A stretch of DNA of 9,661 nt from Candidatus Nitrosopolaris rasttigaisensis. Its GTDB lineage: Archaea > Thermoproteota > Nitrososphaeria > Nitrososphaerales > Nitrososphaeraceae. This document shows, piece by piece, positions 1-6,433 of this stretch. The translations under genes and the position numbers were made by a program. The notes beneath the pieces were generated by a model that saw nothing but the letters and a program-made list of their open reading frames with translations, searched no databases and was not told the DNA's origin. The first letter of the stretch is position 1, and each line of letters opens with the position of its first letter. The stretch covers positions 1-9,661 of the forward strand of contig CAKOFP010000148.1 in the NCBI GenBank assembly GCA_933226995.1, given 5' to 3'.

Positions 1-544
1 TAATTATGGGTTTATTCCGAATAATCTTTTTCATATTAATAATAATAATCTAGCAATAACAGACGTCCTAACACGATAATTTACCTCAATGTTTATTCAC
101 AGTGGTATAGCCCATCTGGCCTTCAATATATTAGCACTTGCATATCTTGGTGGATATGCTGAAAGATCAGTGGGAATTCCTAGGTACATTCTGATTTACA
201 TCCTGGCAGGTATTGCAGGAGCATTATTCCATAGTGTTATTGCATCTTACGTATTGGGCAGCGGACATGTAATACTTATAGGTGCATCAGGAGCAATTTC
301 AGGAGTTTTAGGAATAGCGGCTGCTGCGGGGAATGCAAGAGCATACTACTGGCTCATACTACAAATTGTATTTGCTATTTTCGGTTCTTTTGCTGCAATT
401 CCAATTGCCTTCACCGCACATATTGGTGGCTTCATTGCTGGTGTATTTCTCACTAAATTGTTCATAGGCATTGAACGTAAGAAACGAGCAAAATACTTGA
501 GGCCTTCGGGAAATAATAATCATGATACTTGGTGGGGAAAATAG
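1..544 (+). pseudogene. Rhomboid-family intramembrane serine protease, 5'-partial, interrupted by an in-frame stop
   Basis: Rhomboids are membrane proteases that cleave substrates within the bilayer using a Ser-His dyad. From ATG at 89 there are 151 residues with the family hallmarks: HxxxHxxxN at residues 4-13, GASG with the nucleophile Ser67, and AHIGG with the catalytic His111, spread over about five hydrophobic segments. The same frame is open upstream from base 2 to 76 and reads like the normal loop before transmembrane helix 2 (NYGFIPNNLF...LTR), then hits TAA at 77-79, followed by FTSMFIH, the usual family sequence. The homology therefore runs through the stop. A restart at ATG 89 would make a protein lacking transmembrane helix 1 and the first loop. 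The true 5' end lies outside the window. The family call is firm; whether the stop is real or an error is open. Confidence 0.85.
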
Positions 545-546
545 TC

Positions 547-588
547 AACAGAGTGAACGTTAGACTTTCTGTACCAACGTGCTCTGTT
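547..588 (+). terminator. Hairpin just after the rhomboid stop
   Basis: AACAGAG (547-553) pairs with CTCTGTT (582-588), with a further inner pairing of ACGT (557-560) with ACGT (577-580). It begins 3 nt after the rhomboid TAG. No long T-tract follows directly, so it could be a 3'-end or mRNA-stabilising element rather than a classical terminator. Confidence 0.35.
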
Positions 589-732
589 AATTGGTTTGTG
601 TTCGAATCTAGAATTAACTTTTAAAGGATGACTTCATTGCATTTTTACCTATCACTAAATGACCAAATAAAAAAGCCTACACTAATAATATTGATTTCAT
701 ATAATAGGTTTATACATCATCAATGAAACTTT
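589..732. other. Intergenic stretch without a recognisable gene
   Basis: This AT-rich spacer lies between the rhomboid 3' hairpin and the small acidic ORF. A tRNA B-box-like TTCGAATC occurs at about 601-608, but I found no acceptor or anticodon stem around it, so no tRNA is called. Nothing else stands out. Confidence 0.5.
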
Positions 733-837
733 TCAATCTTCTTCATCCACATCTTCTTCATCCAATTCTTCTTGCTTCTCGTCTTGCACCTCATGAGTTT
801 CTTCCTTAAATTCTTCCTTTATCGTTTCTTTGCTCAT
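733..837 (-). CDS. Small acidic hypothetical protein (34 aa; longer 68-aa frame possible)
   Basis: I do not recognise a family. The minus-strand frame is open from 939 to 733, but the most promoter-consistent start is the internal ATG at 835-837, giving 34 residues beginning MSKETIKEEF and ending EELDEEDVDEED, almost all charged and strongly acidic. A TATA-like AATATATAAG lies on the minus strand at 862-871, centred about 29 bp before this ATG, the spacing expected for a leaderless archaeal transcript. It is divergent from the oxidoreductase gene. The acidic run comes from a CTT/TTC-rich plus strand, so a low-complexity artefact is a real alternative. Confidence 0.35.
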   Translation of the reverse strand: MSKETIKEEFKEETHEVQDEKQEELDEEDVDEED

Positions 838-861
838 CCCGTTTATGTGTGTCATGCTAAT

Positions 862-871
862 CTTATATATT
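862..871 (-). promoter_or_regulatory. TATA box for the small acidic ORF
   Basis: On the minus strand this reads AATATATAAG, centred about 29 bp upstream of ATG 837. It matches the archaeal TATA position for a leaderless or nearly leaderless message. Confidence 0.4.
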
Positions 872-1086
872 CTTACATATCGGTATTCGTAAAGTCCCTT
901 TAACAGAGTCTTATTTTCGCCAAGATTATGAGATTGCATTATATGCTTGGCTAGCAGGGCAATGCATTGCTTTGCTTTGAACCACCAACTTCAAAATCCA
1001 ATTGTCTTTGATATAATGTGTTAAGATGAGCATGAGTCGTAGCACGTTATTTTATACTCTTGCCCCTTCTAGGTAATATTGAGACC

Positions 1087-1096
1087 TTTTTATATC
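1087..1096 (+). promoter_or_regulatory. TATA box of the LLM oxidoreductase gene
   Basis: TTTTTATATC is centred about 25 bp upstream of ATG 1117, placing transcription start essentially at the start codon. It lies inside the longer TTG-initiated frame (1060), which argues against the upstream start. Confidence 0.6.
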
Positions 1097-1116
1097 AAGA
1101 AGCTCACTCCAGGTGT

Positions 1117-2052
1117 ATGAAAGTTGGGATCACATTACCCAATCTCGGTGCACAAGCAACAAGAGAGAATGTACTTAAGTTGGCCACGCAGGCTGAGAAA
1201 GACGGTTTTGACTCGCTGTGGACAATCACAAGAATTCTATGGCCACTAAAACCACAATCAGCATATCGAGCAACTCCTGATGGCAGCCTTCCAATTGAAT
1301 ATCAAAATGTATTAGATCCGTTGGATGTTTTAGTATACGTGGCTGCTAATACAAGCAATATTGCATTAGGAACGTCTGTTGCAGATATGTTCTTTTACAC
1401 ACCAATTATGCTTGCAAAAAGATTTGCCACGTTGGATGTCCTATCACAAGGAAGGGTAATATCTGGTCTTGGTCTTGGGTGGTCTAAAGATGAGTATCAA
1501 GCTTCTAATATTCCATTTATGAATAGGGCACAAAGAGCGGACGAATTTATTCAAGTAATGAAGAAGATATGGACAGACGATATCGTAGAATTTAAAGGAA
1601 AATTCTATGATATTCCAGCTTCAAAAATTGATCCTAAACCTATTCAAAAACCACATATTCCAATTTATCTTGGAGGCTTTAGTCCTAATACATTTTCAAG
1701 AATGATAAATTATGATCTCAGCGGCTGGTTGGGAGTAGTCGGAGGTCCTTTGGAATACCCTGAAAATACTATAAAGGCAATGAAAGAACAAGCAAGTCAA
1801 GCAAATAAGAACCCTGACAACTTTCGAACCATAATGATGACATATCCCAATGTCAAAGAGGGTGTATCATCCAAGAATGATAAAAATAGATTTCCGTTAT
1901 CTGGAACTATTGACGAAATAGGAAGCGATATACAAAGAGTAAAAGGTATGGGAGTAGATCATATAATATTTGGTTACAACTTTCTCCCAATAGGAAGAGA
2001 TGTAGCTAAGATGATTGATATCTCAAAACAGCTTTCTAAATTTGCTAGGTAA
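1117..2052 (+). CDS. LLM-class flavin/F420-dependent oxidoreductase
   Basis: This 311-residue member of the bacterial luciferase-like TIM-barrel family uses reduced flavin or, in this phylum commonly, cofactor F420 for hydride transfer on an unknown substrate; it is presumably cytosolic. Visible hallmarks are the N-terminal MKVGITLPNLG strand, the AEKDGFDSLW segment, TSVADMFFYTPIMLAKRFATLD, and the family signature GRVISGLGLGWSKDEY at residues 112-127, followed by R..R.DEFIQVMKKIW. Length is normal for single-domain members. The frame extends upstream to TTG 1060, but ATG 1117 fits the family N-terminus and a TATA box sits 25 bp before it, so a leaderless mRNA is likely. It is convergent with the next gene, 50 bp apart. 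Substrate, and F420 rather than FMN, are inference. Confidence 0.88.
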   Translation: MKVGITLPNLGAQATRENVLKLATQAEKDGFDSLWTITRILWPLKPQSAYRATPDGSLPIEYQNVLDPLDVLVYVAANTSNIALGTSVADMFFYTPIMLAKRFATLDVLSQGRVISGLGLGWSKDEYQASNIPFMNRAQRADEFIQVMKKIWTDDIVEFKGKFYDIPASKIDPKPIQKPHIPIYLGGFSPNTFSRMINYDLSGWLGVVGGPLEYPENTIKAMKEQASQANKNPDNFRTIMMTYPNVKEGVSSKNDKNRFPLSGTIDEIGSDIQRVKGMGVDHIIFGYNFLPIGRDVAKMIDISKQLSKFAR

Positions 2053-2102
2053 GTCAGTTACTCTTTATTTTATATTTGCTTATATTAAGTCACTGCAATA
2101 GC

Positions 2103-2533
2103 CTACTTGTGTTTTACAAGTGCCTTTTCCGCATCTCTTTCTCCTTGCATGATCGATTTTTTTATGGTCTCAACTAAAAAATCTGCGTCCTCAAATAAGG
2201 ACCGTGATATATCCTTTCAATACGTACAATCTCTTGGATTATTGCACCGCGTTGATGGGCAAGCTTATCATACTCTTCCTCTATTTTTGTGAATTTCTCT
2301 TTGTTCAACTTATTATCGTTATTGACACCACTATTGTCGTTAGATTGAATACTACTAGTTACGAACTCATGCATGTCCTTCAAAAGGGATAGATATCTTG
2401 ATACGATCTTGGATGTTTTGACATTGCTGTCGGTCCTATCAGTATACATTATATCCCTGGCCCTATGCCACGCTTCCAGCATATCATTTGGGATTTCCTC
2501 CTGGTAGCGAGGAAATAAATTAACTATGTACAC
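2103..2533 (-). pseudogene. Hypothetical helical protein, about 143 aa, with one frameshift
   Basis: I do not recognise the family. From a GTG at 2531-2533 the minus-strand frame encodes an N-terminal part (MYIVNLFPRYQEEI..., helices rich in E/K/R with a polar N/S linker in the middle) as far as YHGPY at about 2195, then runs into a TAG at 2174-2176. In another frame the sequence continues as convincing protein, EDADFLVETIKKSIMQGERD through to VKHK, with a stop at 2103-2105. Adding one T in the TTT at about 2193-2195 restores a single 143-residue frame (PYFEDADF). Either the gene is freshly inactivated or the base is a sequencing deletion. ATG at residue 18 is an alternative start. No signal peptide or membrane segment is seen. 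Confidence 0.6.
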
Positions 2534-2556
2534 TTTTTTTATCTAATACCGGAGAT

Positions 2557-2592
2557 GAATGCTATAACTAGTCAAGAAGAATGCTATAACTA
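2557..2592. repeat. Two exact 14-bp direct repeats, 22-bp period
   Basis: GAATGCTATAACTA occurs at 2557-2570 and again at 2579-2592. The period of 22 bp is about two helical turns, placing both copies on the same DNA face just upstream of the minus-strand hypothetical gene. On the minus strand each contains a TATA-like GTTATAGC; the proximal copy is centred about 30 bp before the GTG start and could be its TATA element. Confidence 0.6.
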
Positions 2593-2859
2593 TATATCAT
2601 TTCAGTTCTGGTAACTTATCGCGGTTTGGAATAGAATTACAGTCGTAATATGAATAGCTATCCCGCCAAAAATTGCCAGTACAGTTTATTCAAAGGGAAT
2701 TACTAACAAGTACCGAACAAGTCAGGTCCATATGCGCTTCTAAACTTGAACATTAGTACACTATCGTTACTATCGAAGGTATAACTTGCGCCGCCAATTA
2801 TTTCTGTGGTAGTTACTTAACTTCGAGCTTCACTGATTACTCTTTTATCAGACAATATG
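2593..2859. other. Intergenic region upstream of the cysteine hydrolase
   Basis: No open frame of protein-like character was found on either strand. A small inverted repeat ATTAC-AGTC-GTAAT lies at 2636-2649, and ACTATCG occurs twice close together near 2760-2775. I see nothing else to annotate. Confidence 0.4.
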
Positions 2860-2868
2860 TTATATCTT
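2860..2868 (+). promoter_or_regulatory. Candidate TATA box of the cysteine hydrolase gene
   Basis: TTATATCTT is centred about 34 bp upstream of ATG 2898, which would give a leader of roughly 8-10 nt. A second AT-rich element (CATATTATG, about 2870-2878) is an alternative. Confidence 0.35.
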
Positions 2869-2897
2869 CATATTATGTACAACTGATAAAAATCATA

Positions 2898-3572
2898 ATG
2901 AGCGATGAATACATTACTCCTGACAGGAAACATTCCGCACTGCTTATCACTGACGTCCAACGTGATTTTACCCTAAAAGGTGCTGCAGACGAAATACCAG
3001 GCACGTTAACGTCTGTGCAATATATCAAGAGTTTAGTCCAGGGTTATAGAGAGGTAGGTCATCCGATAGTTCATGTTATAAGACTTTACAATAAAGACGG
3101 CTCTAATGTTGATTCGTGTCGTAGGAAAGCAATCGAAAATGGAAAGCAATTGGTTACTCCTGGAAGTGATGGTGCTGAATTGATGGATGAACTTAAACCC
3201 TCGTCTCATATTAGACTGGATTCAAAACTGTTGCTTTCTGGTAATCTTCAGCAAATTGGATCTATGGAATGGATAATGTATAAGCCTAGGTGGGGAGCAT
3301 TTTATAATACAAAATTGGAAAGGCATTTGCAGAATCTAGATGTTAATACGGTAGTTGTATGTGGATGTAACTTTCCTAACTGTCCTAGAACAACCATTTA
3401 CGAAGCAAGTGAGCGGGATTACAGAATTGTTCTGGCTACAGATGCTACATCTGTTCTCTACGATAGAGCACTACAAGAGTTAAAAAATGTAGGAGTATCA
3501 ATCATGAATACTGATGAATGTATCGCGTGGCTTGGAGCTCTTTCTTATTCGAAAATTCAAGATATTCAATGA
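2898..3572 (+). CDS. Isochorismatase-family cysteine hydrolase
   Basis: This family hydrolyses amide or ether bonds in small molecules (nicotinamide, N-carbamoyl compounds, ureidoacrylate, isochorismate) through a Cys-Asp-Lys triad. In this 224-aa protein the triad is visible: Asp19 in LLITDVQRDF, Lys129 in KPRWGAFYNTKL, and Cys162 in NCPRTTIYEASERDY after the VVVCGC strand, with the following VLATDATS strand typical of the fold. Length is normal. There is no signal peptide, so it is presumably cytosolic. ATG 2898 is used, with a TATA element shortly upstream. It stands alone: the preceding gene is on the other strand and pstS begins 587 bp later, so context gives no substrate. Cysteines at 155, 157 and 162 are unusually clustered. 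A specific enzyme name is not supportable. Confidence 0.88.
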   Translation: MSDEYITPDRKHSALLITDVQRDFTLKGAADEIPGTLTSVQYIKSLVQGYREVGHPIVHVIRLYNKDGSNVDSCRRKAIENGKQLVTPGSDGAELMDELKPSSHIRLDSKLLLSGNLQQIGSMEWIMYKPRWGAFYNTKLERHLQNLDVNTVVVCGCNFPNCPRTTIYEASERDYRIVLATDATSVLYDRALQELKNVGVSIMNTDECIAWLGALSYSKIQDIQ

Positions 3573-3688
3573 TAACAAATATTGAAGATTAATTGACATA
3601 TATACAACAGCTCAGTCACATTCAAGAAAAGGAAATATTGACCTGGATATAATAATATAATGTCTTAACGTTTCGTAAGGTTTTCTAA

Positions 3689-3840
3689 ATGTCCGGAGTT
3701 TCTGGCCTGCCGTATGTGTACCTATTGGACGTTGTTGCATTTTGTAAGTGGAAAGAAATGACTGCTCTGTATTACTGCTGGGGAACCTGTGCTGTCACGA
3801 GACATTATGATTCAGCTTTTAGGCCTCTCCTAAGTTTTTT
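3689..3840 (+). ncRNA. Candidate small RNA (or 58-aa ORF) in a GC-richer island
   Basis: This stretch is richer in G+C than the surrounding intergenic DNA. An AT-rich TATA-like element (about 3645-3662) lies roughly 30 bp upstream. The 5' and 3' parts can pair: GGAG (3695-3698) with CTCC (3827-3830), and GGCCT (3704-3708) with AGGCC (3821-3825). A T6 run follows at 3835-3840. Ends that pair before a T-tract are typical of a discrete structured RNA. The same DNA also holds a 58-codon ORF, ATG 3689 to TGA 3865, rich in Cys and Trp (MSGVSGLPYVYLLDVV...), which I do not recognise. Neither reading is proven. Confidence 0.25.
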
Positions 3841-4078
3841 ATCGTGTGCTGTTGCCAGCCGCTGAGATCGTCTATGTAAAAAGGGATTCGAAACACTCTT
3901 CAACATTTTGGTTGAAACGAACAAACTTTGGCAAAAAAATGTACATACATACTTGATTCAAAATCGGGAGTTATCTAATATATAATCATGTCTATTATAA
4001 TTCATTGGCCGGATTGAATCAGGTCTGTAGTGCATACTCTTCGCAGGATTAGAACTAATAAGATACCTTCTGCTGAAT

Positions 4079-4106
4079 CTATATTGTTCCTATAGTGGTC
4101 TATAGG
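4079..4106 (+). promoter_or_regulatory. Candidate phosphate operator upstream of pstS
   Basis: CTATA half-sites begin at 4079, 4090 and 4100, spaced 11 and 10 bp, with a partial CTAT at 4107. The first two form CTATATTGTTCCTATAGT (4079-4096), which recurs with 14 of 18 identical bases upstream of pstC. Embedded is an exact 7-bp inverted repeat, CCTATAG-TGGT-CTATAGG (4089-4106). It ends 53 bp before the pstS start, suiting a regulator site upstream of the core promoter. The 11-bp period recalls the geometry of bacterial Pho boxes, but the binding protein is unknown. Confidence 0.5.
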
Positions 4107-4159
4107 CTATGTGATTTATTGCCATAACACAATTATTAACTATTCTAATAAGCATTGAC

Positions 4160-5275
4160 ATGCAAATGAGAAATCAACGATTATTAGGATTGATTGCAGT
4201 TGGATTGTTATCTACAATGATAATCTCTGTAAGTGCATCACAAAAGTCCTTTGCGCAGAGCCAGGTGACTCTTAATGGAGCAGGCGCAACCTTCCCTTTT
4301 CCATTAATTGATACATGGCGTGTTGCATATCAAAAGGTACACCCCAGTGTAAACATTAACTATCAATCAATAGGTAGTGGTGGAGGAGTCAAACAATTTA
4401 CTGCAAAGACAGTAGATTTTGGTGCTTCCGACGCACCCCTCACTGCTACAGAACGAAAAGCAGCTCCAGGGGCTGTCCAAATCCCAGAAACAATAGGTTC
4501 AGTAGCAATAGCGTATAACGTACCTGGCATTCCAACTAAGACTTTGAAATTTACAGGTCCAGTCCTTGCTGACATATTCATGGGTAAAATAACAAAATGG
4601 AATGATCCACAGATACAAGCGCTAAATCCGGGAACAAGTCTACCTGCAGCTAACATTGTAGCTGTTCACAGATCAGATGGATCGGGAACGACCTTTGTCT
4701 GGACAAGCTATCTTTCTAAGGCAAGCCCATCATGGAATCAAACCATTGGGGCTTCAAAGTCAGTTCCATGGCCAACAGGAATAGGGGCACCAGGTAATGA
4801 AGGTGTCGCAAGTGCTATCAAGGGCTCACCCAATACCATAGGATACGTAGAACTCAACTATGCTCTTACTACTGGTATTCCATATGCTCTCATAAAGAAC
4901 GCGGCAGGCAACTTTATAGCCCCTTCATTGAACTCAACTCAAGCAGCAGTAACCAATTCGCCAATAGCTAACTCTCTTCCAGCAGGTGATCAAACATGGA
5001 CCAAAGTTTCGTTGTTAAATTCACCAGGATCAAACACCTATCCCATAGCAACGTTCACATACCTGCTTCTATACAAGGATTTGAGCACCAATCCCCGTTT
5101 AGATCAAACAAAAGCAAAAGCGTTAGTCGACTTTATATCATGGGCAATTACTGACGGGCAAAAGCTTGCAGCAAACTTAGGTTATGTTCCACTCCCTGCA
5201 GCAGTAGTGAAGCACGATCAAGACACACTAAAGTCATTAACTTTCAAAGGAACTCCACTATTCACAGGACCATAA
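4160..5275 (+). CDS. pstS: Phosphate ABC transporter substrate-binding protein PstS
   Basis: PstS binds inorganic phosphate outside the membrane and delivers it to PstCA. This 371-aa protein opens with a signal region: a short basic start, a hydrophobic stretch at about residues 8-26, then SFAQS at 30-34. There is no Cys lipobox, so anchoring differs from bacterial lipoprotein PstS. The mature protein starts with LNGAGATFPFPL (38-49), followed by IGSGGGVKQF (71-80), DFGASDAP (86-93) and RSDGSGTT (171-178), the phosphate-contacting loops of the family. The start is ATG 4160, with ATG 4166 a near-equal alternative; a weak AT-rich element at 4131-4140 lies 25 bp before 4160. It is first of pstSCAB, with a candidate operator upstream and T-tract structures downstream that may let it be expressed above the rest. 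Confidence 0.96.
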   Translation: MQMRNQRLLGLIAVGLLSTMIISVSASQKSFAQSQVTLNGAGATFPFPLIDTWRVAYQKVHPSVNINYQSIGSGGGVKQFTAKTVDFGASDAPLTATERKAAPGAVQIPETIGSVAIAYNVPGIPTKTLKFTGPVLADIFMGKITKWNDPQIQALNPGTSLPAANIVAVHRSDGSGTTFVWTSYLSKASPSWNQTIGASKSVPWPTGIGAPGNEGVASAIKGSPNTIGYVELNYALTTGIPYALIKNAAGNFIAPSLNSTQAAVTNSPIANSLPAGDQTWTKVSLLNSPGSNTYPIATFTYLLLYKDLSTNPRLDQTKAKALVDFISWAITDGQKLAANLGYVPLPAAVVKHDQDTLKSLTFKGTPLFTGP

Positions 5276-5278
5276 CGT

Positions 5279-5345
5279 AGGAAGCAACTCTTCCTGTAAC
5301 AAGACCATTCCAACAACCCCTTTTTACAGGGTCTTTTAATTTTTT
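5279..5345 (+). terminator. Overlapping alternative stem-loops and T-tract between pstS and pstC
   Basis: Three pairings compete just after the pstS stop: AGGAA (5279-5283) with TTCCT (5291-5295); CCTGTAA (5293-5299) with TTACAGG (5324-5330); and AAGACC (5301-5306) with GGTCTT (5330-5335). The last two interleave, so they are mutually exclusive or form a pseudoknot. A T-rich tract (5334-5345) follows, the usual archaeal termination signal. Partial termination here would raise pstS over pstCAB. Confidence 0.5.
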
Positions 5346-5352
5346 ATATATA
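5340..5352 (+). promoter_or_regulatory. Candidate TATA box for pstCAB
   Basis: A strong TATA-like TTTTTATATATA run is centred near 5347. Transcription would start around 5373 with a leader of roughly 95 nt before the TTG start of pstC. It merges with the preceding T-tract and overlaps the left arm of the inverted repeat at 5348-5370. Confidence 0.4.
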
Positions 5353-5382
5353 GAAGGTTTAGTTCTATATGCTTCTTATAGG
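5348..5382 (+). promoter_or_regulatory. Candidate phosphate operator upstream of pstC
   Basis: CTATATGCTTCTTATAGG (5365-5382) matches the pstS-upstream motif at 14 of 18 positions, including CTATAT, TTC and TATAG at identical 11-bp spacing. Overlapping it is an exact inverted repeat, ATATAGAA (5348-5355) with TTCTATAT (5363-5370), loop 7. It covers the TATA box and probable transcription start, a position suited to repression. The regulator is not identified. Confidence 0.45.
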
Positions 5383-5469
5383 TAACTGTAAAATAATCAT
5401 AGCTGTTCTCTACGATTGTAGAGGCGTTCTATTATTCTCGCAGAATCTCGCGAACAACGTAACAAGAAG

Positions 5470-6429
5470 TTGTCTTCTTTTTTCCTTCAAGGGAAACGAA
5501 GAGGAGACAAGATTTTTTATATTGTGACCATAGGCGCTGCTGCATATACCCTGTTGATGCTTGCTCTAATAGTGTATACGGTTGGAGACGGCTCTCAGAA
5601 AATATTTTCCTTTGAAGGTATTAAGTTTTTTACAGGCACAAACTGGAACTCAGTAGAAGGCCGTGAATCATTCGGAGCTTTACCATATATCATCGGAACT
5701 CTGATCAGTGCTGGAATAGCTGTAGCTATCGGAGTTCCAATCAGCTTAGGAATCGCGATATTTCTGTCTGAAATGGCTTCTTCAAAGATAAGCACTCCAT
5801 TGTCTTTTGTTATAGAATTGTTGGCTGCAGTACCGAGCATAATTTATGGTTTATGGGCATTGTTTGTTTTCAGATTCTGGATTCTCAATTTAATTGAAAT
5901 GCCTCTTTACAATGCCTTCGGAAAATCGATTCCATTTTTTGGAGTTACCCCATTTGGTCTAGATTGGTTTACAGCTGGCATTGTTCTGGGGATTATGATC
6001 ATTCCAATCGTATCTTCAATATGCCGAGAAGTTATGAGGGCTGTCCCAAACACCCAGAGAGAAGCTGCATATAGCTTGGGAGCAACAAGATGGGAAACAG
6101 TTAGGATCGCGATCTTTCCTTATGCAAAGTCAGGAATACTAGGGGCGGCAATGTTGGGATTGGGAAGAGCAATAGGAGAAACAATGCTCGTGACTTTGAT
6201 CATTGGAAATGCTATTGGGGCAGCCGCTATTCCTACTTCCCTTTTCTCTCCGAGTCAAACGTTATCAAGTTTGATCGCTAATGAATTCAACGAGGCATCT
6301 TCCGATCTTCATTTATCTGCACTAATTGGTTTGGGAGCTGTTCTGCTTATCATAACTATGGTTATCAATATTGCAGCGAGGCTACTAGTTTCAAGAATGG
6401 TCAAGGTCAGCGCAGGTGTTAAGGAGTAG
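5470..6429 (+). CDS. pstC: Phosphate ABC transporter permease PstC
   Basis: PstC is one half of the membrane channel, pairing with PstA. This 319-aa protein shows about six hydrophobic helices, the first at about residues 16-37, and a cytoplasmic coupling loop EAAYSLGATRWETV at about 198-211 that docks onto PstB, followed by GRAIGETMLV, a PstC/PstA hallmark. No ATG precedes the homologous region: the frame is open back to 5422, and TTG 5470 gives the expected SSFFLQGKRRGDKIF N-terminus, so a TTG start is chosen (ATT 5431/5434 is unlikely). No clear Shine-Dalgarno precedes it. It follows pstS by 194 bp, with a possible own promoter, and runs into pstA with a 4-nt gap, implying coupled translation. 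Confidence 0.94.
   Translation: MSSFFLQGKRRGDKIFYIVTIGAAAYTLLMLALIVYTVGDGSQKIFSFEGIKFFTGTNWNSVEGRESFGALPYIIGTLISAGIAVAIGVPISLGIAIFLSEMASSKISTPLSFVIELLAAVPSIIYGLWALFVFRFWILNLIEMPLYNAFGKSIPFFGVTPFGLDWFTAGIVLGIMIIPIVSSICREVMRAVPNTQREAAYSLGATRWETVRIAIFPYAKSGILGAAMLGLGRAIGETMLVTLIIGNAIGAAAIPTSLFSPSQTLSSLIANEFNEASSDLHLSALIGLGAVLLIITMVINIAARLLVSRMVKVSAGVKE
6421..6426 (+). promoter_or_regulatory. Shine-Dalgarno that fixes the pstA start
   Basis: AAGGAG lies at the 3' end of pstC, 7 nt before GTG 6434. This spacing favours GTG 6434 over the upstream in-frame GTG 6416, which would overlap pstC and sit before the SD. Confidence 0.6.
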
Positions 6430-6433
6430 AGGG

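Noticed and set aside
580..625. Possible tRNA from the B-box-like TTCGAATC
   Set aside because: The flanking bases do not form a T stem, and no D arm, anticodon arm or acceptor stem could be assembled.
1060..1116. 19-residue N-terminal extension of the LLM oxidoreductase from TTG 1060
   Set aside because: It contains the TATA box and does not resemble the family, whose N-terminus begins at MKVGITLPN.
2107..2392. Plus-strand ORFs of about 60 codons opposite the hypothetical gene
   Set aside because: They are hydrophobic, low-complexity reverse-strand shadows; the minus strand carries the protein-like sequence across the same bases.
3885..3910. Possible tRNA T-loop (GGGATTCGAAAC)
   Set aside because: The stem on either side does not pair and no other tRNA parts are nearby.
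4363..4656. Minus-strand ORF inside pstS
   Set aside because: It is antisense shadow of a clear PstS reading frame, with no motif or promoter.
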